A DNA stretch of 19,563 nt. It comes from Ichthyophonus hoferi (Eukaryota > Opisthokonta > Ichthyosporea > Ichthyophonida > Ichthyophonidae). The DNA lies in assembly GCA_002751075.1 (NCBI GenBank), contig NAOQ01000136.1, positions 1 to 19,563 of the forward strand. Direction: 5' to 3'. A program made the position numbers and the translations under genes. A model generated the notes under the pieces. It saw only the letters and a program-made list of their open reading frames with translations, searched no databases and was not told where the DNA came from. Positions 9,193 to 19,433 of this stretch are shown piece after piece. Within the stretch, counting starts at the first letter, position 1; the number at the start of each line of letters is the position of its first letter.

Positions 9193-11443
9193 TTATTGCT
9201 GAAGGGCAGACATATCATTCAATCTAGTATCTAATATAACAGAGATATTTTCTAGTGCCAACTCCACGACTATTAGGCGCTGGTGTAAAATTAAAACGTA
9301 GATAAGTAAGATTATAAGCATAGCACCAAGCATATTAACCATTGCTGAGGCTTGAGGCCTTGGTATATAATCAATTACAGGGGAAGAGGTCACATCATTG
9401 TTTCCTTCTACCTTTTCTCCTATTTCCTTAATAGCTGCTCGAGATGATGACATACCTGTCTTGGAATTGGCATATCTATCCGCAAGTTCTTTTACTCGAA
9501 CCACAAGCTTTTGATTTGCTATATCCATCTCAGAGAGTGCAGTCTTGTATACTATGCTTTGTAGGGGTCCAAATAATTTTTCAATAAATTCAAGGTCAAC
9601 GCTAATACGAAGTCTTGACCATGCAAATTCTGAAGGAGATGTAGGAGCCTCACGAGAAATACAGTGCCGATAGTGTATTTTGAACGTATTTCCAACCTTC
9701 AAGTTAGGGGTGAAACAAGACAAATGTGCAACATAACGTGCGTCCTCCTGCGAGGTAAGTATAGTTTGTGTCTCTTCTACTTGTGTATTACCCGTCCCAA
9801 ATGGAGTGGGTGGGAGGGCTTTTAAGAATGTAAGTAGCCTTTGCTTTATACCTTGACGTGCGTTGCCTTGCTCCCACTCGCCCATAAGTTCTGCACTGCC
9901 ATTCTCACTAGAGTCATCATGGTCAAGAATGTTCCAATCATTAATCACCAAGTCAGATGTTTTTCGATCGGCCCAGATATTAGGCATAAGTGTTGTACCA
10001 TCATCCTTGTTGGGAAAAAGTTCAGCAAATAGTTCGGCTGGTGGCATTGCAATAACTCCATTAAAAAGAAGATTTTTATAATGGACAGAACAACCACATG
10101 GGACAGTTGAAAAATCAGGAACCTCTACCTCTTCTGGACTGTCTGTTTCTTCAATAAGATTTCCTTTTGCAGTTTGCCATAACTCTTCCAATGTGTCGCG
10201 TGCAGAATGGCGTATGACAGTGAAGGCATATCGTTTACCACTCTCTGTACGCAGGGTAATCCTGCCTAGACCATTACCGGTTATCTTAGTAATTTCAGTA
10301 AAGGCAATCTGCAGGGTGATCGGACCAGAAAGGTCCAGGTCGCCGAAGAAGCAAAGGTAATTATCTGTCACATAGATATGGCCTAGACGTGGATAACTTA
10401 GAAGTACCTGGTGATGTATTACGTATCACGGGTTAAGCAAGAGCGTAGTGGGGGAGGTAAACAAAGGAGTAATACAAAATGTTGAATAAAACTATATACG
10501 TACAAAACACGAGAGAGAACCGGCTATGGCATAAAATGATTAATTTTTTTTTAATATCATATTATTAAATGATCAATTACTTTACATTATAACTGTTTTT
10601 CACTCGTTCTGTAGGCAATTATATTTAACAACATAAGGTAAGAATAGTAGAGTGTGTATATCAGAGAAAATGTTTGAAAGGATAACTGAACAGAGAGAAG
10701 AGATAAGTATACAGCAGGGACCGGTCTCGTTACAAGTATAGATAAATACACATTCTATATATATAGCGTGTTTATATATGTATTTATCATTTAACCCGCC
10801 GCACATACATGCATACATGCATACATGCGACCTCTTCTTTTTTTCCAAGACATATACATCAAGTCACAACATGAAACGGCACTTCCTCACAATCATACAG
10901 CCCCCACAAATAATCTTCAAAAACAGCGAAAGGTGTGAAAGAAAAAAAATAATATCAAATAAAGTTTCGGGGGAACAAAAGAAAACATAAACATATGAAT
11001 ATAAAAAACCAAACCAATAACTACAACAAAAACCATACCTTAAGCTGTGTCATAACTGCGGATGAGTCTGCCTTCAACACCTCCCCGTTCGCAAACAATT
11101 CTTTAAATCTAGATTGAAACTTTTCTTCTTGGCGAGTAGATGTACCTGCTTCAGGTTCTCTCATTTTAACTACTCTCTCAGATACCGCGCTCTGCAACAA
11201 CATTGTTCTGTCTATACCAACTTTAGGTTCTGGCCCAACGGATGTGAGTAGTAAGTTTGAAGTATGAGCTAAGGTTTCATTTTCAGTCTTTTGTACATGT
11301 ACAGCTGAAGGAGTGGATGAGCTTGCTGAGTTTCCTGACGATAGACTGGTTGTCATTGTCACTTCGCCTTCATTTTTCGAATTATTCGATCTTTTGAATT
11401 TAAAAGAAAGAATTTTGCTAAGAGTTGGCTTTTGCTGAATCAT
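9193..11443 (-). CDS. GRAMD1/Aster-like sterol-transfer protein (GRAM + VASt + C-terminal TM), two exons
   Basis: Exon 1 is 11443-11039 and exon 2 is 10407-9193. The intron (631 bp) is CTTAAG|GTATGG ... CATCACCAG|GTACTT in phase 0, and the product is 539 residues. Residues 1-110 are Ser/Thr-rich and disordered-looking, with a basic start (FKFKRSNNSKN). The GRAM domain spans about 114-219 and crosses the intron: FKELFANGEVLKADSS from exon 1, then LGHIYVTDNYLCFFGDL, TLQIAFTEITKI and YAFTVIRHSARDTL. The VASt domain spans about 244-432, with VEETQTIL, KVGNTFKIHYRHCISR and SRLRISVDLEFI. One hydrophobic helix (about 491-509, MLGAMLIILLIYVLILHQ) leaves a short tail. Known family role: ER-anchored proteins that bind plasma-membrane lipids by GRAM and move sterol with VASt (GRAMD1, yeast Lam/Ltc). 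A 1.2-kb undivided second exon is unusual, since vertebrate GRAMD1 genes have many introns. The start codon is the first ATG in an open exon. Confidence 0.9.
10804..10828. repeat. (CATACATG)n octamer repeat in the GRAMD1-like intron
   Basis: Three tandem copies of an 8-bp unit inside the 631-bp intron (10408-11038). The rest of the intron is AT-rich and shows no exon-like stretch. Confidence 0.85.
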
Positions 11444-11848
11444 TCCTAGCAGTTTACAATTTCAAAATATTATGCGAGGGTTGTATATATATATCCAGCA
11501 GCTTTGATTTGTTGCCTCTAGCCTAGGCACGTATATACTAGGACAACCAACCACTGCTAACTTTGTGCTGCGAGGAAAGATATTGTACCGACAATAATAT
11601 TTTTCTGCTTTTCACTTTTAGATAAGAACTGCGTTTAAAATAATTTGTTTACTGCTTGGAATACGTTTGTTGCCTATTCGTTGCCATGTTATACCCAAAA
11701 TATCTTACTTAGTGCTCCAACTATACGCACATGTGGCCTGGAAATAAAGAGATGCAGTGTAAAGCATATACTGTTTTACAGGTGTTTTCTTAAGCCAAGC
11801 TTGTTCTAAAATAAATAATAGATACGTAGGGTGAAAAGTATGAAATGA

Positions 11849-11901
11849 CGTGGTAAACAACAATCCGTGTAAATAAAAACCCGTGGTAAACAGCAACCCG
11901 T
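11849..11901. repeat. Direct repeat pair, period 33 bp
   Basis: CGTGGTAAACAACAATCCGT (11849-11868) recurs at 11882-11901 with 18 of 20 positions identical. The two copies are separated by an AT-rich spacer of 13 bp. Confidence 0.85.
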
Positions 11902-13075
11902 TATATGGCTAAAATCAAGACAGTCTATCTACTATACTTCTTTTTCTTCAAAATAGCTTATACAGTACAAACTACTGGTACACTGAGCCACCCAAAAAAA
12001 CATGCCTGACGTTTAATAATTTCTATTTAATATATATATAATCGAACAATATGGATGGTGATTCACTACTAATCATTCATAGATATTTTAGTTTAAAAAA
12101 AATACCTCGATAATTAAAAGCTTAACTTGTTTTAAAATAGATTAATTACTAATTAGAATATCTTTTACATGATAAAAATGTGAGTAAACTTAACTTCGGA
12201 ATTTTAAGAATTTGCCAGATGTTTTTTCTGATGGGACACTTCAGCCAATACAATAATGTGAATTACTAAATATTTGGATGATGACCAACTATAAGACGAG
12301 TTATATATAGATTGGAATATAGGTTAATTGTGTTTATTAAGATCTAAATGAAACAGAAAGAATGTGACTATTGGAAGTTGGTTTTTTAAAATTTGCAGGT
12401 TATAGAAGATTTTAACTGTTCTCCTCAAAATATTTATTTACATCAAACATTTAAAAAAATTTAAAATACTGTTAAGCAAAGGATTAATGGAAATGTAGAA
12501 ACCTCAGTAGAAATGGCTACATCTGGCTGTGATGTCAATTTCATTTTATATTGAATTCATTTCAATTAGGGTTTGATTGGCAGATCACGAAATGATAGGC
12601 CCGATCTCAGTTGCATTTAGTTTCCAACCAGGTGAATTGATTTGCCGATACATAGTATGCTGTCTGGTAAAGTTACTGTAGATTCACTGAGTGTTAAAAG
12701 TGAGCGTATAATTAAGCTAGCAATTAATTTGATTTTTTTTTAAAAAAGATTTTGTCCATGTGCTTATTTGGTTATATAGTGTGCCGGTTCATTTGCTTAC
12801 ATCCTTCAATGCTCCAAAAATCCAACACAAAGATTGAGCTGATGCTTGATTTAACTACTTATATACACTTCCACATTTCATTTATAAATAAGCAAAATGC
12901 TTGCGCAAAACCAGTCTGTGGTATTATTCCGTTAGCGTCCAGCGGACGTATTAGTCTCAAACACATTAATGAGGTAATTAGCTAAAGTGCCATTCTAATG
13001 AAGATATAATAGTATTAGATTTTTGAGACTTACTTCGATAATCAGAGAAGTGTAAATGAAAATTGAAATAAGCCC

Positions 13076-13233
13076 TGTCACACCCGGGCACGCGTACAAT
13101 ACCGTTATAGGCAAATATGAATACGTTCGTGACACAAAAAACTTTGTATTCATTTATTATTTGTTAAGTAATATCTTAATATATTTATACATGTAGTCCT
13201 ATTATGTAACACTCAATTGGCGACCCCGAAGTC
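13076..13233 (+). mobile_element. Possible LTR fossil with primer-binding-like site
   Basis: A block opening TGTCACACCC and closing CACTCA (13076-13215, 140 bp) is followed at once by ATTGGCGACCCCGAAG. The TGGCGACC string right after a TG...CA unit is what Ty3/Gypsy-type LTR elements show at the tRNA primer site. No second LTR, polypurine tract or coding remnant was found downstream, so at most this is a fragment. Family and age cannot be judged from one end; chance similarity is possible. Confidence 0.25.
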
Positions 13234-13499
13234 TGTGGACAAGTCACTAGAACTACCTACAGATTGCTATACAAAGCCTAGCGGCATTTTATTGTATTCA
13301 ATCTGAACGAGCTTTCTTTCGACAAAACAAATATTTAATTATATTCGTTTAGAAAATGACTACCAATTCTATCAACTTATGTTTCCGGCCGGTAGGACGA
13401 AACAGCCAAATTTTATTAAAGCTATTTAAGACTTTGGGTTGGCCATTTATAACTAAGTACTATTTTATTAGATAATTGGCTATTTATTTAAACGGCCCA

Positions 13500-13730
13500 C
13501 CTGATACACAATATTTATTGGTGTAGCCCCTTGGCCGTTTCGCGTTTCGCGTTTCGCTTTTCGCGGTGCTTCGGATCGATTGCACACGCCAATATAGTAT
13601 GGCCTTAAGAATAAAATGCGAGACGAGCTCCTTTTTTAGTTTTGTAGATGCGTGACGCAGGGGGAAAAGGCGTTACTATCACGCGAGTTGCGGTACAGGA
13701 AACTATGGTTAGATATCTCTCTTTTAAGGT
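13500..13730 (+). promoter_or_regulatory. CpG-richer probable promoter / 5' noncoding exon of the SENP gene
   Basis: CpG dinucleotides are concentrated here and almost absent nearby. The stretch holds four tandem heptamers of the type GTTTCGC (13537-13564) whose TTTCGCG cores resemble E2F/DP sites, an inverted CCAAT near 13517, a CCAAT at 13591 and a TGACGCA (CRE/ATF-like, 13654-13660). A noncoding first exon here is suggested by the strong T-rich acceptor just before the first coding exon (TTTTTTTTAG, ending at 14101). A short upstream frame begins at the ATG at 13648 (MRDAGGKGVTITRVAVQETM, then a possible GTTAGA donor). Spliced to 14102 it would stop soon after, so it would act as an upstream ORF. 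Confidence 0.5.
13537..13564 (+). repeat. Tandem heptamer array (GTTTCGC)x4
   Basis: Three exact copies of GTTTCGC followed by TTTTCGC, then GG. A second array of the same heptamer in the opposite orientation (AAAAGCG AAAAGTG AAAAGCG AAAGC) lies at 14034-14059. Confidence 0.9.
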
Positions 13731-13888
13731 TGTAAATTATTGAATATCTCAAATATATGAAAATATCACCATAATATCACAATCAATATTATTAACGATA
13801 TGACATAGTCTGAATTTTCAATAGATTTACACTGTTAACTGCCGACTGAGACATTACATACAGTTGAAGTAGTCTATACATATTATAT

Positions 13889-13912
13889 AATATATATATA
13901 TATATATATATA
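13889..13912. repeat. (TA)n dinucleotide repeat
   Basis: Uninterrupted TA run in the probable 5' intron of the SENP gene. Confidence 0.9.
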
Positions 13913-14033
13913 CCAACTGCTACTGAATACAGTTTAGTTTATACAGTGTATTTATTTCTATTGAGAGCGATATTATTTTTCAATTATCTAGGAGTTCGAT
14001 ACAGGTACCTCTATCTTTGTACGTGTTAAAATC

Positions 14034-14059
14034 AAAAGCGAAAAGTGAAAAGCGAAAGC
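14034..14059 (-). repeat. Inverted heptamer array (AAAAGCG)n
   Basis: Period-7 array reading AAAAGCG, AAAAGTG, AAAAGCG, AAAGC, complementary in type to the array at 13537-13564 and about 470 bp from it. It lies about 50 bp upstream of the first coding exon of the SENP gene. The GAAA triplet pattern superficially resembles interferon-type elements, but the spacing is 7 rather than 6. Confidence 0.85.
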
Positions 14060-14112
14060 TTAAAAACAAACAGTAAACTGTTAGTTTTTATTTTTTTTTA
14101 GCACATATATAG

Positions 14113-17100
14113 ATGGTGCCTGCGGCCTCCGGGGGCTGGCTGACTCCTACGAGAGAGCTACAGCCAAGGGATAGGTTGAATGAAGATTCAGCTAGTGATA
14201 GGAGAAAGAGGGCTAGATATCGATATCAATATTCTGTAGAGAGAACACCAGAGAGGCCTGCCTCAGGTAAGCTTGGTTTGTAATTGCCTTTTATTAATTC
14301 TACTTGCACTATATATATAACCCTAAACATTTAATGTTAGTCATATATGCACACTTTTTACTTGTACACACACACACCTTTACGTATTTACCTTACACAC
14401 TTAATGCTGCCTATAAATATGTGGCTATTTCCATCACCTACCTGTACACTCATACTTTGACTTAGTCTATTATACATTAGATGTATTTGCATATACCTAA
14501 GCATAAAGGTAAATAAAAGCACACATGTACCTGTTACCACCAAGTATATTGATAAAAACATTATATTCAAGTGAAGCAACTAGGTCAGGGCATACAATTA
14601 GGGGTCTTACCTCATTAACATGGATATCCATTTCTCAGTCCACACACCCCCGCCTAATACCTTTGCTCGATTGAGAGGGGCAGTTGGAGAACTGGGCACT
14701 GTAGGAGCCAACACAGTGTTACAGTTACTTAGTTGGTTGACCCCACAAAGTATTACTCTCCTCTCCTCTCCCTATCAAGTCATATTATCTCTTTTATACT
14801 ATAGGCTATCCCTTTTTTTCTCTTTCTCAAACTAGCCCTTCTCCTACCCCCCTTTACCTCTCCTCCTTCACACCAACTTAAAATTCCATCAATCTTATAG
14901 CCTACGACCGGTATACTGGTATACTATTGGTTGACTCTATGATCTTCAATCATAACTTTATGCCAATGCCTACCATATATATATATCAATAGCATCAATC
15001 CATACCCACTACTAATCAACCATATAAAGGCATAGCGCCTATATTCTCTCTACTATCTCCAGTCTCATTGGTGGTATTCTAGTGTTTGTACTATAATAAT
15101 GGTAGGTTTGCATATATATCTATGCTTACTAATATATAAATTTTCGTTTTCAAATCTCAACTTAATTCTCACTATTCTGAGCTTTACATTATTGATTCTA
15201 TGTTACTATGCAGGTATATATATATATATATGTGATATAATATAACAATAGCGGCTAAATAAATAGGCTGAATGATAGGTAACAGAGATAGTATAGGAGG
15301 GGAGCACCTAAAGAGAGGAGGAAGAGGAAGAGGTATATATGCCTAGCTTGTACTAATCATCCATCTTGTGGTTCCTGCAGAGCCATTGCCGACCGAGGAG
15401 AGGGGGATGATCCGTACAGACAGTACCTTCTTACAAGGAGGGGAGGACAAGCATGTGGAACACGGGACTATGAGAGGAGGATGCCATGATTATACGGTGA
15501 GCGAGATATAGGCTCGGGGGTGGGATAAAGGACAAAATGTATAAGGTCCATAGGGGCCTGATGGTTCCAATGTTAACGTGCTGGGCCACTTTGATTGATA
15601 AAGTGATAGAGAGGAGATTGGAGGAAAATCACTGCTATAATGTATACGTTCATGTTGGTAGCAATAAGGACAAAAAAATCAATTAATTCACTCTAATGGA
15701 ATAAGCACATGAAATTGCAGAGGCTATTGGCTAACACGTTATTGTGACATCTTTTCAGGACTTTCACAATGAGGTCACTAGAAAATATTCTTCCAATAAG
15801 AATGGTTGCCATGGTGATGGTACAGTCAGTCAACGAAAAAGCAGAGAAGAGCAGATGCGTACCGAATGGCGGGAGCCAGTAAGGGAGAAGGAGTATAAAA
15901 GTGGGAGTAGTAGTGAGGGCGAGGGGGGGTGGTCCAATAGCAGGGAAGATTGTGGTAACCATGGCAACGAGAGCAGGAGCCATAGGGCCACAATTATTAA
16001 TAAGAACATCCAGGTATGGGCTAAAGTAAATAGGCCTCCAGAGCCCTGGTCATTGGCTCAGAGACTGGAGCAAGACGAGAAGAATAATGCACGTTGCCAG
16101 GTATATCTCCCTCATCATGTTTTCCCTTGTATGTTTATTGGTGCATTATTTTATGCCAATCATAACAATATCCTTGTTGCTTTATCCCATCCACTCATAC
16201 TTTCTTACCGTAAATCCCTATCTATATACAAATAAAGGAGCCAATGGTAGAGGCTGCCATCTCTCCCGATGGACTATGGCCCCCTAAAGCACTTTCTTTT
16301 ATAAATAGCTGTATTAGGTACTAATGCTAAAATAAATAAATACTTATACATGGTGGGCAATGGTAGGCACTGTGCGACAAACTTACCAAGGAGAAGCAGT
16401 ACAATAAGGCCTGGAGGATAGCCCCCTCTAGCCCTCCTCGACGCGCCCCACTGGTAACGCCCTAGTGTGCGCCCGTCTCTATATTATATACTTATTTACT
16501 TATCTGCCTATCTTTCTGTGCGTATTCCTTCCTCCCCAGTACTCTTTCTATACATGTAGGCCTATGTTTTTATGTTTATATCATCTCTCTTGTTTTACTA
16601 TTTTGGTATTGTGTGGTGTGTAGGTGTAAGTTATGGGTATAGGATTGTATACACTACGTGTTGGTGAGAGAGGGAGAGGGAAAGGGACCTAAAGATGTTA
16701 CGAGTAGAAGAGAGCGATGTATGTCAGAAGGAGGAAGAAGAGGATCACGTGGAGGGGTTTAGAGAGGGGAAGGTTAACTAGCCCCTCTCCTAGAGTGTGT
16801 TTTTATCTCGGTTTTTACATACTTCTAGATATATTTATATTCGTACTCACATCCTTATTGGCTACTATTTATAGACACTGTCTTCACCTGTACACAAGAT
16901 ACGTCCATCAGCCCGGTCCGTCCAATCTAAATATGAAATTAAACCAATGACCAATGATAGAGAGGACAAGAGAACGAGAATACACAATGCAGAGGTTCGT
17001 CGACTACTAGGATTGGACCAAGATCAGCCGGGGAGTGTGGATGAGGGTACGATACATGGGTGCGTGCTTTTGATTGGCGTTCTTTTTCTTGGCTTTTTTT

Positions 17101-19433
17101 TGATTGATGGGGAAGGGGAGAGGGTTTTCATGATGGGCAGGGTATGAAATAAGTTGTCGTTTATGTTTATAGCTGTTTAAATAACTTCACCTCTCTAATC
17201 AGAGGAGTAATAATCCTAACTACTTCCAACAAGCAATCTGGAATTAGAAGAGAATAAAAACCCTTGTTGACGTACCGCGTTAGTAGGTCTATTTGTACTT
17301 TATTTACATACACAGAGTATACACATAAGCCACTAAAGCTAGATCAAAGACACGTAATCAAACCAGTACAATCAAGATCCTATAGGATAAACCCAATACA
17401 TGATAGTCTTTGTTGCTATTGTAACGAAAACGAAAACGAAGCTAAAAGATTTTCTAATTAGACATGAACATATTTATGGCCACACAGACTGGAGAATATT
17501 GAACTTGCATTGCGGCCCAAGGAGATAGAGGTAGATCCCGAGATGGTGAGAGCTAAAGAGGAGCTGCTGCAGATGGATAGGCTTATGGTTTTGGTCAGGG
17601 AGTCAGCCCAGGCCCGCAAACGCCAGCTGGTATGCATTATTATGTCGTATGGAATTGGCGGGGTCAACTAATAGAATGATAGAATATAATATAGTATGTG
17701 GTAATATAGGTAAATATGGGTATATTGTTGTTAGTAATAAAGATAGTGATAGTAAATAAATTCTTAATGGGTTGTATAACATCAACAGTACTTTATATAT
17801 CAGAATTAGTACAGTTTGCATATATGACTCCATCAATATACTTAGCAGTTTGTTTTCAGACAGCAAACTGTGCACTTCAAATATCAATGTTTTTCGTATC
17901 TATTTTTTAAGTGTTCACAGAATCAGATGTAGTGTCATATGCATGCCATCTTGTTGTTTTTCCTTATCAGTCTTTCATTGTCTTTGGACCCTTCTCTCTC
18001 ATCTAGCTCCTATTAACCAGTCATCTCTAGTCTTTAGTTGAGTGATACACTTTGTATTAGAATCTTGATTTAATATATATATACAACTAGGGGATCAACC
18101 GATCATCTGCTTTAGTTTAAAGTACCTACACTTGGTCTTTATACGTATTAGGAAGCATACATGGGATATGATTGGTGATGGGCTACCTATATATATATAG
18201 ATCCCTCTACCTCTTTTCTATTGGCTATTGGTCTCCCCATCCTTTCTCTTTATGCCTCTACATTAATAAGCCAGCGCTCTTATTTTAGCTTATCATTGGT
18301 GTAGTAATGCGTCACACTATCATACGATTGGCTGACTTCACACTATCCTATGACAATAGTAGTTCTAATTACTACTAATGACACCTATTGAAATGACAAA
18401 TCATATGTCTAAGCATATCTTTTTGTACTAATTCCAACCCTCCATTGTAGTTAGGCTCATTTGCATTATTCCGTGATGCCCAAAACTGGCAAGTATATCA
18501 CATTAGATATTTTAAACCATTTCAAACTGTATACATATATAACATATTTATTTTAACCCGTTTTCCTTTCCTTTTTACAGCAGTTACAGCAAAAGAAACG
18601 TCTAACCGAGGAACAAAGAGCCAAGGTATTTCACCGTCCTCCTGCTTTATTTGGTGCTATATCTACCCAGTATCCACCCTACACGCTTACATTCTCTCTT
18701 TTTCTGTTCACAATTAATACTATAACTATAACTAACTATAACTATAACTATAACGATGTGTTGCGATACATATATATATATATATATATTCCTAGTGGCC
18801 TCGGCCTCTATCACTATAGCATTCTGTGTTCTTGTTGTCTTTATTATATCTCTATTCCAACTTATTGATCTATTACGTCTTTGTGGTTTACATTGTATTT
18901 TCTCCTACTATCTAACCTTTGTTTTTTAAAATGGTTTGTTACACTTCATTGTATAGTAATCACTGGTAGTTGTTAAAATATGAAAGATATATTGTAACCA
19001 ATGGAAACTGCCCTGAGGAGGGCATAGAGATAAAAGTGAGGGCAGAGCAAGGCAAGAAGATGGTATAAAAAATGATTGGACGTTATGATGTCATTTTGAT
19101 TGGTTGTGAGTGCTAATATGTAATGCCGAACCTTGGTTTACGTAATGTTAACTATAAATTACTACCAATATTATTCTTGTCTATCCAATCAGTATACTCT
19201 CCTGCCCTCTTAATTTATTTTACCCTCTTCCGCCTTCCAATAACAATGTCCTTTTTATTGCTTGCCCTGGCCCAGTCACCAATCACAGTGGTTGCTAATT
19301 AGGGCGTGGGAACCAGGTGCATAGTCTATGGGGATCAGGCGACCCCAATGAGATTATCATTCAGGAGTTTAACCAGCAAATCACAAGAGGGCATCTCAAA
19401 CTATTGCAGGGCCAGAATTGGCTAAACGATGAA
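14113..19433 (+). CDS. SENP1/2-like SUMO-specific protease (Ulp1 family), N-terminal part; continues past the window
   Basis: Known family role: cysteine proteases that mature SUMO and cleave it from targets, often at the nuclear pore. Coding exons: 14113-14266, 14639-14749, 15381-15496, 15759-16100, 16367-16453, (16695-16772, doubtful), 16875-17059, 17488-17629, 18581-18625, 19317-19433. All phases match, giving 433 residues, or 459 with the doubtful exon. Start MVPAASGGWLTPTREL was chosen because upstream frames stop. RRKRARYR (about 30-37) is a likely nuclear signal; then comes a Ser/Gly/Glu-rich low-complexity stretch (exon 4), and exons 8-9 (MVRAKEELLQMD, ARKRQLQLQQKKR) look coiled-coil. 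The last exon shows DPNEIIIQEFNQQITRGHL, then NWLNDE, the opening of the Ulp1 catalytic domain (human SENP1 has ITRKDIQTL and NWLNDE). Catalytic residues lie beyond the window. Exon 4 has a second usable donor (CCAG|GTATGG, after 16013). Confidence 0.85.
15208..15230. repeat. (TA)n dinucleotide repeat in SENP intron 2
   Basis: TA run in the intron 14750-15380. The rest of this intron has no exon-like block; a purine-rich GAGGAAGAGG patch near 15318-15333 lies upstream of the acceptor at 15380. Confidence 0.85.
16695..16772 (+). other. Doubtful or alternative SENP exon
   Basis: 78 bp, phase 0 at both ends, reading MLRVEESDVCQKEEEEDHV and ending GFREGK before GTTAAC. It fits between the exons 16367-16453 (ends phase 0) and 16875-17059 (starts phase 0), so it could be included or skipped without a frame change. 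The acceptor is poor: purine-rich sequence (GGGACCTAAAG) with no pyrimidine tract, and several upstream AGs (16663-16694) would also work. An internal GTATGT could act as an earlier donor. Confidence 0.35.
17630..18580 (+). other. Long SENP intron with no further exon found
   Basis: 951 bp from CAGCTG|GTATGC to TTTTTACAG. It holds many TATATA motifs, five ATTGG/CCAAT pentamers and a CAGTTTG...CAAACTG hairpin (17846-17870). A short block after TTTTCAG near 17861 is open but lacks a donor, so I do not call it an exon. Confidence 0.6.
18719..18754. repeat. (AACTAT)n hexamer repeat
   Basis: About six ACTATA/AACTAT units with one shortened unit, in the intron 18626-19316. A (TA)n run follows at 18769-18789. 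Confidence 0.9.

Larger units (their letters stand above)
11444..13499. other. Gene-poor region between divergent genes
   Basis: About 2 kb between the 5' end of the GRAMD1-like gene and the SENP promoter. It starts with the GRAMD1-like upstream flank, including a TA run near 11485. It contains a 20-bp direct repeat pair, several poly-A/T runs and a possible LTR remnant at 13076-13233. An ATG frame at about 12512 (MATSGCDVNFILY) is short and unsupported. I see no convincing gene. Confidence 0.6.

Noticed and set aside
9841-10081. Two + strand frames of 63 and 72 codons
   Set aside because: They lie inside the GRAMD1-like coding exon on the opposite strand and show no independent features.
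11705-11896. 63-codon - strand frame
   Set aside because: AT-rich, partly built from the 33-bp-period repeat at 11849-11901, with no recognisable motif or splice context.
15693-15983. 96-codon - strand frame
   Set aside because: Antisense shadow of the well-supported SENP exon 15759-16100.
17861-17890. Possible extra SENP exon after TTTTCAG
   Set aside because: No usable donor, and flanking exons already join in phase without it.
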